Shown in pieces: positions 35,000 to 46,828 of a DNA stretch of 64,000 nt. The notes beneath the pieces are model-generated. The model was given only the letters and a program-made list of their open reading frames with translations, was not told where the DNA came from and did no database searches. Each line of letters opens with the position of its first letter. The first letter of the stretch is position 1. The translations under genes and the position numbers were made by a program. This DNA is from Paramecium tetraurelia (Eukaryota > Ciliophora > Oligohymenophorea > Peniculida > Parameciidae). The stretch is taken from positions 248,001-312,000 of the forward strand of contig NW_001799648.1 in assembly GCF_000165425.1 (NCBI RefSeq), written 5' to 3'.

Positions 35000-35880
35000 T
35001 CAATCTATTTTTTGTTAATTGTTTCTATAAAACTAGAACATTTCCTCTTCGATGGGATGCAATTCCTTAGCACATATTACAAACGAATGTAAAGGTGGTC
35101 CCATTTCTATATCCAAGAATTCATGTAAAAACCCAGAAACAATCTAAATATTTAACAAAATTTACTTTTTATGTTTCAAACCCTACTCTTGCAACTCCAA
35201 AACACTTTGTTTTTTCATCAATTGCATTTAACCCCAATTATTTATCTGATTCTATAATTTATTCTACTGCTATTTGTGTACTCATAAATCTAGGGGCTTC
35301 ATAAATTTTCTTGCCTCTTGCTAAATTTTCTTCTGAAATTTCCTTCACTTTTATATCCAAAAGGACTAAAGTATGTAAATTATGATCTAAATTAGCCTTG
35401 ATTTTTGGATAAAAACTGTAGGGTTTCCATTTCTCAGTGAAAAATGGTACAGACACTGTTTCTCCAAATCTATAAACTTATAACCCTGTGCAACCGATAG
35501 CATTAATAATGGATGCATTATGGATCACTTCTACTTTGATTCCCAACTTTATTGCTCTTAAGAATAGATCTGTATGTGTAGTGGCACAAAAAGGATCACC
35601 TACAACTAAGAACGCATAATTATTTTGAGGATCTTTTGACACATTTTCAAGTATTTAATCTATTCCAGTTTCACAGCACTCTCTATCTGCTTCAATAACT
35701 TCTTTTCCATAAAATTCTTATAGTTATAATTTATTAATTCCTAGTATAGATGTGTAACTTTCTAAATAGATCTCCTTGCATGTTTTTACAGCCTAATTAA
35801 AATTAATAGTCTACTTCAAATCCTTTAACCGTAATATCTCGATGATCACCAAGTCCTAAACCGATTATAAAAAAAACCAT
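35000..35880 (-). CDS. DPH5: Diphthine methyl ester synthase
   Basis: DPH5 is the AdoMet-dependent methyltransferase of diphthamide synthesis on elongation factor 2, acting in the cytosol. Two 22-nt introns (complement 35793-35814 and 35144-35165) give 279 codons (278 aa, the usual size). Landmarks: [20 protein letters not shown] at the N-terminus, [33 protein letters not shown], the [20 protein letters not shown] cofactor-site block, [16 protein letters not shown] and the E-L-H-P-I-E-E-E-M end. The last intron is needed to reach the conserved tail. Other diphthamide genes are not in this window. Confidence 0.95.
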
Positions 35881-35913
35881 TAATTAATATTTATACAAAA
35901 ATATTACTATATT

Positions 35914-36979
35914 TCAATATTATTATTATCTTCTTACATTATTTTGCTAGATTGAAGTTGTTTTCTCAGTTGTGGTTATCGTTTTCTATTTCTTCAAAGA
36001 ATCCAATTCTGCTTAGGCCATCATGCATTGTTCTTATGCGGTGTGATAATCTTGATTGGCTTTCATGAATTTGTCTTTCCACACATTAGCCTCATTGGAA
36101 TAATATTTCAATTTTTCAGTTGTTGACTAGAATTCTCTCATTTCAGATTCCAATTCTCTTATCATTTGCTTATATTATCCAATTTCTTATTCTTTATTTC
36201 TAATATATAACATAATATAAATACTAGATGAATCTATTCTAATTTTGCATTTCCATGGCTTATTAATTTATAGCTCCTTCTAATTTTAATATTTGTCTTT
36301 CCTTATCTGCCAATGCATCTCTTAACTATCTTACCTCATCGCCTCCTTGTAATAATTACTAATATTCTAATTGCAATTTCTGATATCTCTATCTCCACGA
36401 ATCGATTTCACTCTATTAATTTTGTATTTCTTTTCTTAATCCATCTTCAATATCTTTCATCATCCTAATCTTGGCTTCCAATTCCCTGACTTAAAACTCT
36501 TCATTTGAAGTGACCTTTAATTCTTGACCTTGATTTTTATATCGAGCCAATTCAGTTTATAAGTCATAGATCTTAACTTCTAATTCTACACATTTCTTTT
36601 TCCAAGGTTCTTCAACATCCTCAACTGAAAGCACTTGCATCTCTCTTTCCACATGATATAATTCGTTAATTTCAGGTTATTAAGGAGGTGGAGTAGCCAA
36701 TTATTATGGTTGGACTTATTAAGGAGAGCTTTATTAATACTGATATTAGGGGATCTTGTACTCATGTGTATGATGCCTACAATCTTTTCATTCAGTTTAC
36801 ATGTGATGAGTCTATAGTGTCTTAACCTATTGATTCTGAATATACTAATTCTGAAATCCTTATTAAGTGTAAATGGATGGTCCAGAGGGAACCTTAACTG
36901 GAGATGAATAAGGTTGGAAAGGAGATCTTTGAATTCCACTTGGTCCCAACATTACGGGTTGCACTTGTTATGGATACAT
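35914..36979 (-). CDS. Coiled-coil protein with Gln/Pro-rich N-terminus (338 aa)
   Basis: Two introns (complement 36777-36800, 36200-36224) give 339 codons. It opens MYPQQVQPVMLGPSGIQRSP with a Tyr/Gln/Pro-rich stretch, then from ELYHVEREMQVLSVEDVEEP onward is almost all coiled coil (CVELEVKIYDLQTELARYKN, EIDSWRQRYQKLQLEYQQLL, MIRELESEMREFQSTTEKLK) to TGA at 35914. This composition is typical of ciliate cortical and basal-body filament proteins; the specific family is unknown. Confidence 0.75.
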
Positions 36980-37024
36980 ATTTTAATATAAATAAAATAA
37001 TCCTAGTATTCTTTATGGAATAGT

Positions 37025-38166
37025 TCATTTATACAACAACTTTCCTTTTTTGATGATCATCCTGTCTTTAGTAGAAAAGCTTCGTTTCTTATCAATTTAG
37101 TGTAAAATATCCTGATATTCGGTCTAGATTGTAGTAGGTTCCAACAATTATGCAACATGAGAAGTTGGAAATAGTTTCTGATGTAAAGTTTGTAACAGTT
37201 TCTCATTCATTAATACCAATTCTAAGACTTTGAATTTATCCTCTTTTCTAAAAACATTAAAATCCGAAAATTTATTATCAACTTGTGCATTCTAACGACG
37301 GCGCATAATATCTTTTCGAACTTACTTCTTTATTTAGTATTCAATACCTCAACACAATCAATAAAAAACTCTTCATACTCACTCCTTGTTGCAAATGCTT
37401 TAGTCGACTAACAGATTGCTTAATTCATTTTCTAACGTAATAATTGAATCTACTTGGTCTAGGAGTTTTCAATAAATGAAACATACTAGGCTATTTCATT
37501 TATGATTTAATTCTAATCATCGTTGGATACTCTATCAAAAATATCTTATAATTATTTCAGATGTTTTGGCTGTGCTTAGCCTGACATAATTCTTTTTGGC
37601 CTAGGCTAAGTGCAAAATAATTATTATTCTTTGATCTATTCTGCTTACTCTGTAACAACACTCGTTGTATGTCTTATAACTTCGTATTTCTTATTCTTTC
37701 TCATCAATTATTTTATTTATTCTTCAAGGAACTCATTTTCTTTTTGGACCTCCTGCAATCTAAATTTCAATTCAAAGATATCTTTGTTTTTTACTTCGAT
37801 CTTAGTATAGAGTTTAACACTCTCTTCTCTGAACCACTCTAATTATTACTCCATATTTTGAATGCGCTTGTTATCTTTGTAATATCTCTCCATCTCCACA
37901 CTCTTCTCCTTTAAATACTTCAAGTCTTCCTTCACCTATCTCATATAACCATTATATGCTATAACGAATTCAGAAAGAGCCCTCTCCTTCACCATAGTTA
38001 CTTTGGATTCCAGCATATCTAAATAGTTTTCCACTTGGTTTTTTAAGTCGTTAATCCTTGTGAGTTTGTGAGGGGATGATGCCTAGGATTGTACATCTTC
38101 GTAATTCTTTCCTGAAATAAATGATTTATGAGAATTTCTAATAGCAAAACTTTCACTATCGAACAT
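37025..38166 (-). CDS. Coiled-coil hypothetical protein (372 aa)
   Basis: A 23-nt intron (complement 37325-37347) gives 373 codons, MFDSESFAIRNSHKSFISGK to IIKKGKLLYK. The central part is strongly coiled coil (LKYLKEKSVEMERYYKDNKR, IFELKFRLQEVQKENEFLEE), followed by a second helical domain (IFDRVSNDDQNQIINEIAQY) with a Cys-containing segment and a C-terminal basic tail. No motif is recognised. Its ATG lies only 10 bp from the ATG of the divergent gene at 38177. Confidence 0.75.
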
Positions 38167-38176
38167 AAATTAATTA
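38167..38176. promoter_or_regulatory. 10-bp gap between divergent start codons
   Basis: The sequence between the ATG at 38164-38166 (minus) and 38177-38179 (plus) is just 10 bp. Either transcription starts inside the opposite gene, one start is further downstream, or one of the two models is wrong. Confidence 0.5.
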
Positions 38177-38885
38177 ATGAATAAATAGATCAGAGACAAA
38201 GAAAACAAACCACTTATTGACAATGCCAGATTCAAAAGAATAGGCACTACTGATAGAACTGCATCGCCTATAAATCAAATATTATCTAAAATGAGAAAAT
38301 AACAATCCCCCCATTTATCTGCCAGAACTCCAAAGGAATGTTAGAGTAGAATATCTAATGATTGTGAACAATAACTGCAATTTGATGCTATTTTAGAGAT
38401 GGAAGAGAGAAAACGTAAAATTAGAAAATTTAAATAATGCTTAACTGAAAATATTGAAAAATTAAAAGAATTTGATGCTATCACTCAACAACTTCTATGC
38501 TTTGAGGATTGCCTGACTTAAATTCTAAAAAATATTAAGCAAATCAAAGTAAGAGATTGATTCTTAATACTAGAGTGAAATTTCAGAATAGATTAAGTAG
38601 CAACAAATCAATTAAAAAATCAACATCCATCAAATAAAGGAGTCGATAAAGTAGATGTCTGAAGACATTTCATTGAATGAATTTAATATTATAAAGGAAA
38701 TGCAAATGAAACCCTTTAATAACATAATGTCTCATTACATGAATAAATGTGAAGGGCATTTGGATAAAATTGAGAATATGATCAGCACAGCTAAATCCTA
38801 ACTAGAATTCAAGGAAATGTGTAGATAAATTGAATAGAAACTATTGACTTTAAGAAATTAATCTCCGCATTTTAAGGAGGTATGA
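38177..38885 (+). CDS. Coiled-coil hypothetical protein (227 aa)
   Basis: A 25-nt intron near 38550-38574 gives 228 codons. Starts MNKQIRDKENKPLIDNARFK, contains a possible proline-directed phosphosite (SPHLSARTPKE), then coiled coil (FDAILEMEERKRKIRKFKQC, QIKQQQINQKINIHQIKESI, CRQIEQKLLTLRNQSPH). A downstream Met (RKQQSPHLSARTPK segment) is an alternative start and would relax the tight 10-bp spacing upstream. No family recognised. It converges on the minus gene ending at 38899. Confidence 0.65.
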
Positions 38886-38898
38886 ATATTGATTGTAA

Positions 38899-39622
38899 TC
38901 ATTCTTATTGTTCTTTGTTAATTTAAAACAGAAATTTTTCAGGAATTATCCATCCTGTTACTAGAGGTAGACCTTACTATTAATAAATTATAAAACACTT
39001 ACTTTCATCTATTCACAAATCAATTTAAAATGTGCCAAAGCTATTTAAACTTCATATTTCTAATCTTATTATTATTACTGTGATTGTTATTATTACTACT
39101 GTTAGGCAATTGCTTATAAAGATATACGTGCTGATTTATTTGGATAGTCAATTAAAACAGTGAATGTCAGATTGCCCTTAATGGTCTACTCCTCTAATTT
39201 AATTTCTGGACTGGTTGACAATTGATCACATAAATCTAAGATATAGCCACAGTTTTCATAGCTAATTGGGAAATTCAAAGATTCCTTATTATTAACCTAA
39301 ATTTGATGAATTTCTTCATTACTTCTCTTCCTATATCTGCAACAGGTTAGAATCTCCACAAATAAATATAATTTCTTGTATATTTCATCTTGACAACGAC
39401 TGAACCTTGTTTAGTGACTTGATATTGAGGCTAAATTATATTTTAGTTTACATAACAAGGCATGAGTGATACAATAGCTCCTTTCCCTTTAATTTTGCTT
39501 ATTTAATCATAGTGATTAATGACATCGAAAGTGTAGGAATAATTGGTTGATGGTGATTTCATACCAGGTTTGCCTTGATTTGGTCTATTCAAACTACAGA
39601 AGCTGAATCTGAGATTACTCAT
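38899..39622 (-). CDS. Hypothetical protein with Gln-rich insert (223 aa)
   Basis: Two 26-nt introns (complement 39431-39456 and 38977-39002) give 224 codons. Start MSNLRFSFCSLNRPNQGKPG; a folded region follows with Cys pairs (FSRCQDEIYKKLYLFVEILT, CCRYRKRSNEE, YENCGYILDLCDQ), then a beta-strand pair (NLTFTVLIDYPNKSARISLQ), a poly-Gln run, and a short end (GLPLVTGWIIPEKF). I do not recognise the fold. Choosing the unspliced frame would close it early, so both introns are supported by frame. Confidence 0.65.
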
Positions 39623-39659
39623 TCTTCGTAAGACATATCCAAACATTAAATAAATTATA

Positions 39660-40246
39660 TCACTATTAAAATTTATGATCCAATAGTTTATTCATTTTAT
39701 CAATTCCTTCCCAAATGCCTTCTCCTGTCTTTGCACTGCATCTTTGCATTACTATATCTGATTCCTGCTGTTGAATGTCTTTACACAATTCTACAGGGGA
39801 TGATCTTGGCAAATCTATTTTATTCAAGTATATCAGCATCACTATCTATTTTAGATGACTAAATACTTTATATTTAATTTCGCTTCCCAATTTCTTAAAT
39901 TCATTTTTTACAATTTCAATTCTCTCTTAATCTGTTGTATCTACAACAAATACTAATCCATCCAAATTTTCATAATAATGAGACCACAATGTTCGCACCT
40001 TTCCCCCAACATCAAAAATTAAATAATGCCTTGCTTTAAATTGAATTGATTCCACATTCAAACCTAATTTTAATTGGCAGTACCTATTGTAGGTTATGTT
40101 TCTGTAAATTTCCCATTCTTCAAATATTGAAGTATCGATGTTTTTCCACTCCCTTCTAATCCTACTATTACAATTTTAAGCTTCTTAGAACTTTGTAACG
40201 CTATGCTCATATCTTCTTCTTTCGAAGAGGAAGTAAGACAACCCAT
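39660..40246 (-). CDS. ARF/ARL-family small GTPase lacking the catalytic Gln (181 aa)
   Basis: Two introns (complement 40064-40083, 39846-39866) give 182 codons. N-terminus MGCLTSSSKEED is a strong N-myristoylation signal with a palmitoylatable Cys3. G1 is GLEGSGKTSILQYL, G2 includes TETQPTIGLNVESI with the switch-I Thr, G4 is LNKIDLP, G5 is RCSAKTGEGI. G3 is FDVGGKVRTLW where ARFs have D-V-G-G-Q-D-K-I-R-P-L-W: two residues including the catalytic Gln are missing. It should bind GTP and membranes but hydrolyse slowly. Regulates trafficking in cilia or Golgi in other ARLs; the subfamily cannot be assigned. Confidence 0.88.
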
Positions 40247-40480
40247 ATATATATTAAATAAATATTTATAAAATTAGAATATACTTATATCCTATTAACG
40301 ATTTTAGAATAATAATAACTCAAATGCATTCAATTTATATATTTGCCCTTTAATTATATTATATATTATGACATCATCTGTCGATCAATTTTATTTATTA
40401 ATGTTGGAGAGAGTTTAGCTGTTTAGGAATATAAATTATTCTTAATTGTTTTATCTTAACTAAAAAATATCGAAAGGAAA

Positions 40481-43400
40481 ATGTTTAGAAGATTCTTTTA
40501 TTGGTTACTGATTTTCGAAATATTTATCAATTAAAGTAATAATATATGTTAATAATTAGCTTCGTGCTGTGTTAGTTAGTGTACAAGTTGCATAGGAGTT
40601 TGTTTTGCATGCACTGGAGGCTATTATGTAAAGAACTTCAGTTGTTCTGCTTGCCAGAAGCCTTGCCAAAATTGTAATAACTCAGCCACTTCTTGTACAA
40701 GTTGTGTAGATGCATCTCATTAATCAACTCCTTCATGTAATTGTCAATCTGGTATGGGTATGGATACTACCACATATATGTGTTTTAATTGTTCAAGCAA
40801 TTGTGATACATGTACATCAGGAACTGTTTGCACTTTATGCTATGATGGGTACTATTTGAATGCTAATGCTTGTTCACCTTGTACCAAGCCTTGTTAAAGT
40901 TGTTCATCAAGTAGTACTAATTGCTCCACTTGTGTTGATACTACTAATCAAGTCACTCCCACATGTGCATGTAAAGAAGCTTAAATATTGAATACTTCAA
41001 GTTACCTATGTGACAGTTGTCCTAGTAATTGCAAAGTTTGTAGTTCAACATCAGTATGCACACAATGTTATGATGGGTATTTACTAAGTGCAACAGTTTG
41101 TATACCTTGTACAAAACCTTGTGCAAAATGCTCATCAAGTGTCACAACATGTGATACTTGCGTTGATACTTCTAAACAATCACCTCCATTATGTAATTGT
41201 ACATCTGGATATGTAATTAATACAACTAGTTATTTATGCGATTAATGCACTTTCCCTTGTGCTACATGTTAAACTTCAGTAACTTATTGCTTAACTTGTG
41301 CAGCTACTTACACCAAAAATACTAGTACATGTTCATGTTAAAATAATTAATTTGAATTAAGTGGTACTCCGAAAACATGTTAATTATGCACAAGTCCATG
41401 TTAGACCTGTTCCACATCGGCTACTAATTGCAATTCTTGTGTAGCAGGGTTAAACAGACATTTGGTTGGCAATTAATGTAATTGTGATGATGGTTATTAT
41501 GAGAATGTTGTCTGTCAACCTTGTGTAAAACCATGCATTAATTGTACTTCAGCTTCAAATTGTACATCATGCAATGATCCAACCCATCAATCTGGATCCT
41601 CGTGTTCCTGCTAATAAACATTTTATATGGATTCCTCATTTGTGTGTCGAAGTTGCGTTAGTCCTTGTTTAAATTGCAATTCACCTACTGTTTGTACATC
41701 TTGTGTAGACAATTACTACCTATCAGGAAATACTTGCATTCAATGTACTTTACCTTGTTACAACTGTGTTGATTTGGCTTCTAAATGCACAACATGTGCT
41801 TACCAGAATTAATCAGTATCTAATAATGCATGTGTATGTGACAATGGCTATTATATGGATGGTTCCTTATAATGCTAACCCTGCATCCATCCATGCATTA
41901 AATGCTAAACAAATGGGAATCATTGTACAGAATGTGCATCAACATATATAATGAGCACTGTTATTACAAATACTTGTAAATGTCCTACCCAAACTTATGA
42001 AGTAGTAGCTCATAACCCTACTGATTGCCAAGCATGTACATAACCATGTGATACATGTACTGGGTCAGCAGATTATTGCTTAACATGCATTGATATTCAT
42101 TAAACTGTGAATGCATCTCATCAATGTGTATGCAATAGTGGGTATCTAATGAGTGGAGTTAATTGTGTAACTTGTGCAAATCCTTGTTTGCAATGTTCTG
42201 GAAGTACAACTTATTGTACTCAATGTAAAGATGCATAACATTAAGTAACTACTGGAGCATGTATTTGCAATCCTGGTTGGGTTAATGATAATAATTATGA
42301 TTGTATTACTTGTTAACTTCCTTGTGTTACATGTTCAATTAATGATACTCATTGTGAAAGCTGTAAGGATCCAAATCATGAGATAAATGCATCTTATTAA
42401 TGCATTTGTAAAGATACATATTACTCAGATACTATTGATTCATGTGCAAGTTGTACATAACCGTGTGATAATTGTGATATTAATGGATGTTTAACATGTA
42501 TTGATAGTAATTAAATTATTGATTCCTCTTAAAATTGTATATGTAAACCAGGCTATTATGCAGTTAGCGTTAATTGTTCTTAATGCTCATTGCCATGTTA
42601 AACTTGTGATATCAATTAGGACCATTGTTTAACTTGTGTTGATGTAAACCAAACTTTAATCAGTCATTAATGTATCTGCAATGATGGATATTTTGAAGTT
42701 TCAAATTATTGCTAATAATGTTAACTTCCATGCACTAAATGTGAAATTTCAAATGATCGTTGTCTAGAATGTCTAGACCCTAATCATGACTTGATAGACC
42801 ACAAATGTGTATGCAAATTTGGATATGGGTCATCTGGAAATGGAGGAATAAATTGCTCATTTTGCTAATATCCATGTCTTGATTGTTCAACTAGTGTAAA
42901 TACTTGTCTTTCTTGTTTGGATAGCAGTTTATTTCATCTCTAAGATAATAAATGTTTATGTTAAGAAGGTTATTTTTCAATGGAAACCCAATGTAAGAGA
43001 TGTTCACCTTAATGTCTCACCTGCACTGATGAATCGGAAATATGCCTAAAATGTTCAGATCTTAATCATGATTTTATGTAAAACAGTTGTATTTGCAAAT
43101 TCGGCTATTATACAGACACATAGATGAAATGTTCAAAATGTTAACCACCTTGTGTAACATGTGATATAAACTATGATTATTGCACTTCTTGCCATGATGA
43201 TAATTAATCAATTGTTGATGGATAATGCTTATGTGATAATGGATATTATTTATCTAATTTAAAATGTGCGAAATGTAATAAGATATGCACAAAATGTAAT
43301 TCATACTCTGATTGCACAGAATGTGCTGATAAATATTATTTGAGTGATAGCTCTTGTTTGTAATGCTAAATACCATGTATAACTTGTTTGGATATCAGCA

Positions 43401-46195
43401 CTTGTATTTCATGTGCTGATAATTACTTTATGAATTACTTAGGAGAATGCATATAATGCATTTCTAATTGTAAATAGTGTCTAGATACTACAAGTTGTAT
43501 CATTTGCTATGATTAATTCTATTATGAAAATTCATTGTGTATTCCTTGTTATGATAATTGTAAATCATGTGAAAACTCTTCTAATTTTTGTACTTCTTGC
43601 ATTGATATTAATCATTAATTGATAGACAATAAATGTATTTGTAGAGATGGATATTATGAAGAGAATTATGTTTGCAAACCTTGTGATCCTACTTGTAAAA
43701 CCTGTGTTAGTTTAAACTTTTGTATTGAATGTGGTGCTTGGAATCACATTGTATTATTGAATAATCTATGTGTTTGTGATGATGGTTATTATCAGAGTCA
43801 TTTTAAATGTGATCAGTGTGATAAAAGTTGTTTAACATGTTCTTAAACCTCAAATTATTGTTTAAGTTGTAATTCTTAGTTAAATAGAATACTATTAAAA
43901 AATGCATGTGTTTGTCAGAAGGGCTATTTTGAGAATGAAAAAAATGAGTGTTGGACATGTAATTCAAATGAAGGCAAAATAATTAAAGAATGTTAATATA
44001 AGGATTGCTCTGATTATCTTTGGACTTATGGAGAAGATTGTGATGATGGCAACAATATTACTAGAGATGGATGTTCAAATTGCAAAGTAGATACTAATTA
44101 CTCCTGTATAAATACTTTGCTTGAACCCTCTTTATGCTTTTAGTGCAGTGAAAATTGTATAGAATGCTAATTGAATGAAATCTAAAAGTTATCAGAATGT
44201 ATTAAATGTAAAGATGGCTTTTTTATATTATAATCAAAATGTGCCAAATGTGCTGATAAATGTTTAACTTGTGATACTAGTGCTTCCAATTGTAAAAGTT
44301 GCAGATATTTAAAAAATGATCTTGGAGAGTGTCAATTATGCGAATCAAAAATTGGTTATTATTCTGATTAAATTAATAATCAATGTTATTCCAAATGCGG
44401 TGATTCATTTAAGGCTGTCACTGAAGATTGTGATGATGGTAATTTATTAGCAGGTGATGGATGTGATTAGAATTGTAAAAAAGAAAAGAAATTTGTTTGT
44501 AAAGATGGTATTTGTATTACTCCTGAATATCCAAAACCACAACTAATCAACACTGGAGATACATCATTATATAATAATTAAAGATCATTTAAATTGGAAT
44601 ACAATCTATTATTAAATATCACTCAAGATAGTGGGGTTGAAAACGAATTTGATTTATATATCAAAAATGAAATTGCCGAAAATCCAATCGATTGCTAATA
44701 CCAAAAACAATTATTGTTTACCTTGAATAATTAATCCAAAATTGAATTTTCAGTCAGTTTTGATCTCTAATTTAATAGAAGCTCAATAAAAGAACAACTG
44801 ATTATCAAATATCGCAACATTTCCAAATTTATTTCATATTAAGGCTACTCATAATAAGAACTTTAGGTTGTAGCAGCCATTTCTGATTATATGTTCATAG
44901 ATTAATCATCTGTTGCTTAAGTCTAAATGGCCACAAATAGTAATTAATACGTCCTATATGTTATGGCTGTCATGGGTGGAGGAGCAATACTATTTGGGGG
45001 CATAGACATTTTTTATAATTTGTTGGATACAATTTAAATGTTATCATATTTAAAATATGTGAATACTTAACTGCCTTTTAATTTACAAGAATTTTTTGAT
45101 TTTTTTGGTTTTGCTTAACTCAATTTTATTTCCAAATATTTGAAACTTTAAGAACTAATTGAACCTTTTATCAATTATTAAAATCTAACACCCATTCCTC
45201 AAAAAATTGGAGATGATGATTTAAATTCTTTATTTATTATTAATGGAGCATCCATCTTAGCAGTCTGGCTATCACTTCTAGGAATTTATGTCGTGTCTAC
45301 ATTTGTACCATAAATATTATAAAAATTTAAATTTAAATATTACACCGAAATTCCTGGTGGAGAAGACTTTACTATTAAACTTAAGTTGATGTTTTTAGCT
45401 GCAAAAATATTCATCACATAATTATGTTACATCATAGTTTCAGAATTCTTTTATAGCGGAATATTTAGAACACTATTTGCTACAGCATATGATTATTCTT
45501 TCTCTATGACTCTTTAGTTATACGCATTAGAATTATACTCACCAGACTTTCTGGTCAGATTAAGTTCATATTTTGCTTTAGGAGCCTTAGGAATCTATTT
45601 ATTAGCTATTTACATTGTAACTTAAATTAATGGGAGCGCTTCAATATCTTAAGAATAATTTTCAAATAAATAGAAGTATGGATCATTAAGTGAAGGAATA
45701 AAAAAAGATAAATACAGCAAATACTTTAATGCGATAGTTCTTGCCAAAAAACTATTATTTATGCTTATTCTAATTTTTTGTTATCCCTCTCCATTTTTTC
45801 AGGCCATTAATTTAACTCTGTTGTCAAGTTTATAAACAATATTTTTGATTTTCTTTAAACCACTCGAAGATGATAAGGAATATAAAAAATAATTATCCTG
45901 TGAAATTAACACTGCAAGCTCTTTATTATTGATTTCAAGTTTAGTCTTAGATTAGGAATTAAAAATATTTAGCGATGATTTGAGGACAAAAATAGGTTGG
46001 TTTTGCATTGCAAATATCAGTTTAATTTTTGTAATTCAATTAATAATAGATGCTATTTAATAATGGATTATTTTGATAAAAAAATACAGATAGCTCAAAA
46101 GACTTGTTGAAAAAATAAATCAATTATTTTACTCTCGCATTCCTTAACAAACTAGCCATGATATATTTATTCGAACAGATATTCAGAATAACTGA
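40481..46195 (+). CDS. Giant cysteine-rich multi-pass membrane protein (1904 aa)
   Basis: A single 5715-nt exon, a full multiple of three, from MFRRFFYWLLIFEIFINQSN (signal peptide). Residues ~30-1170 are dozens of C-x2-C furin/growth-factor-receptor-type cysteine units with the recurrent pattern C-x2-C-x6-C-x2-C and G-Y-Y (for example CYDGYYLNANACSPCTKPCQ). Then come repeats of the Myxococcus-type Cys pattern (ED-C-D-D-G-N-N, DGCSNC, DDGNLLAGDGCDQNC, near 44030-44480), a beta-rich extracellular part, and several membrane helices from about 44950 (VMAVMGGGAILFGGIDIFYN, ILAVWLSLLGIYVVSTFV and more). Ciliates encode large families of these; proposed roles are cell-surface sensing or adhesion, unproven. 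Confidence 0.85.
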
Positions 46196-46405
46196 TATAA
46201 ATTTGTGAATAAGATTTATTTCTATTTTAATTTGTATTTATAAATATTCTTTTTCATCTCATAAATTAAGTATAAATGAAAAAACAAATTTTTAATTCAA
46301 ATATTAATGAAAGTAAGATTTTTAATAATCTAAGTTTAATCTAGATCTATCTTGAAAATGAAGTATATAATTTATATTAATAGATACATCTATTATTAAT
46401 AAAAT

Positions 46406-46744
46406 GTAGGATAATTTAACAAAGAAGAAATTTAGTACAAAGGTCAATATCCATGGTTGAAATTCAAGAACATATGATATCTTAATGATATCAAATATTA
46501 CTGAATTACAAAATATGGAATGTCATTAGAACATATTATTAAATACTGCAAGACAAAATTGAAAAATTAAATCGTCCAAACCGATAAATCTATTTAAATG
46601 TGTGATATTTTTATAAACTGTAAAATGCAATATATTTAAAAAGTTCATTGAAACAATCGAATGAAGAATGAATTTTTATTTGATAATGCCTATGATTAAA
46701 TTCTAAAATTGCTTCAATTCTAAAGACTCACTTCATTGTAATGA
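46406..46744 (+). pseudogene. Casein-kinase-1-like pseudogene fragment
   Basis: Reading one frame across three internal TGA codons (46475, 46502 and 46649) gives EEIQYKGQYPWLKFKNI, YLNDIKYY, then ITKYGMSLEHIIKYCKTKLK and QYIQKVH, NNRMKNEFLFDNAYDQIL. This tracks the CK1 kinase domain in order: the iYK-G region, the G-x-S-L-E-x3-x-C hinge, the iH-x-D-I-K-P-E-N-F-L catalytic-loop equivalent (with TGA at the third codon, and Asp lost) and the following helix. The N-lobe glycine loop and most of the C-lobe are absent. Since TGA ends genes elsewhere in this window, this is a dead copy. Confidence 0.65.
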
Positions 46745-46828
46745 ATATTAAATATGTAATAATTATTTATTTTTAAATTGCTGAATTTTGATTTAACAAT
46801 TTTATTAGATAATTTTAATATTAATTCC

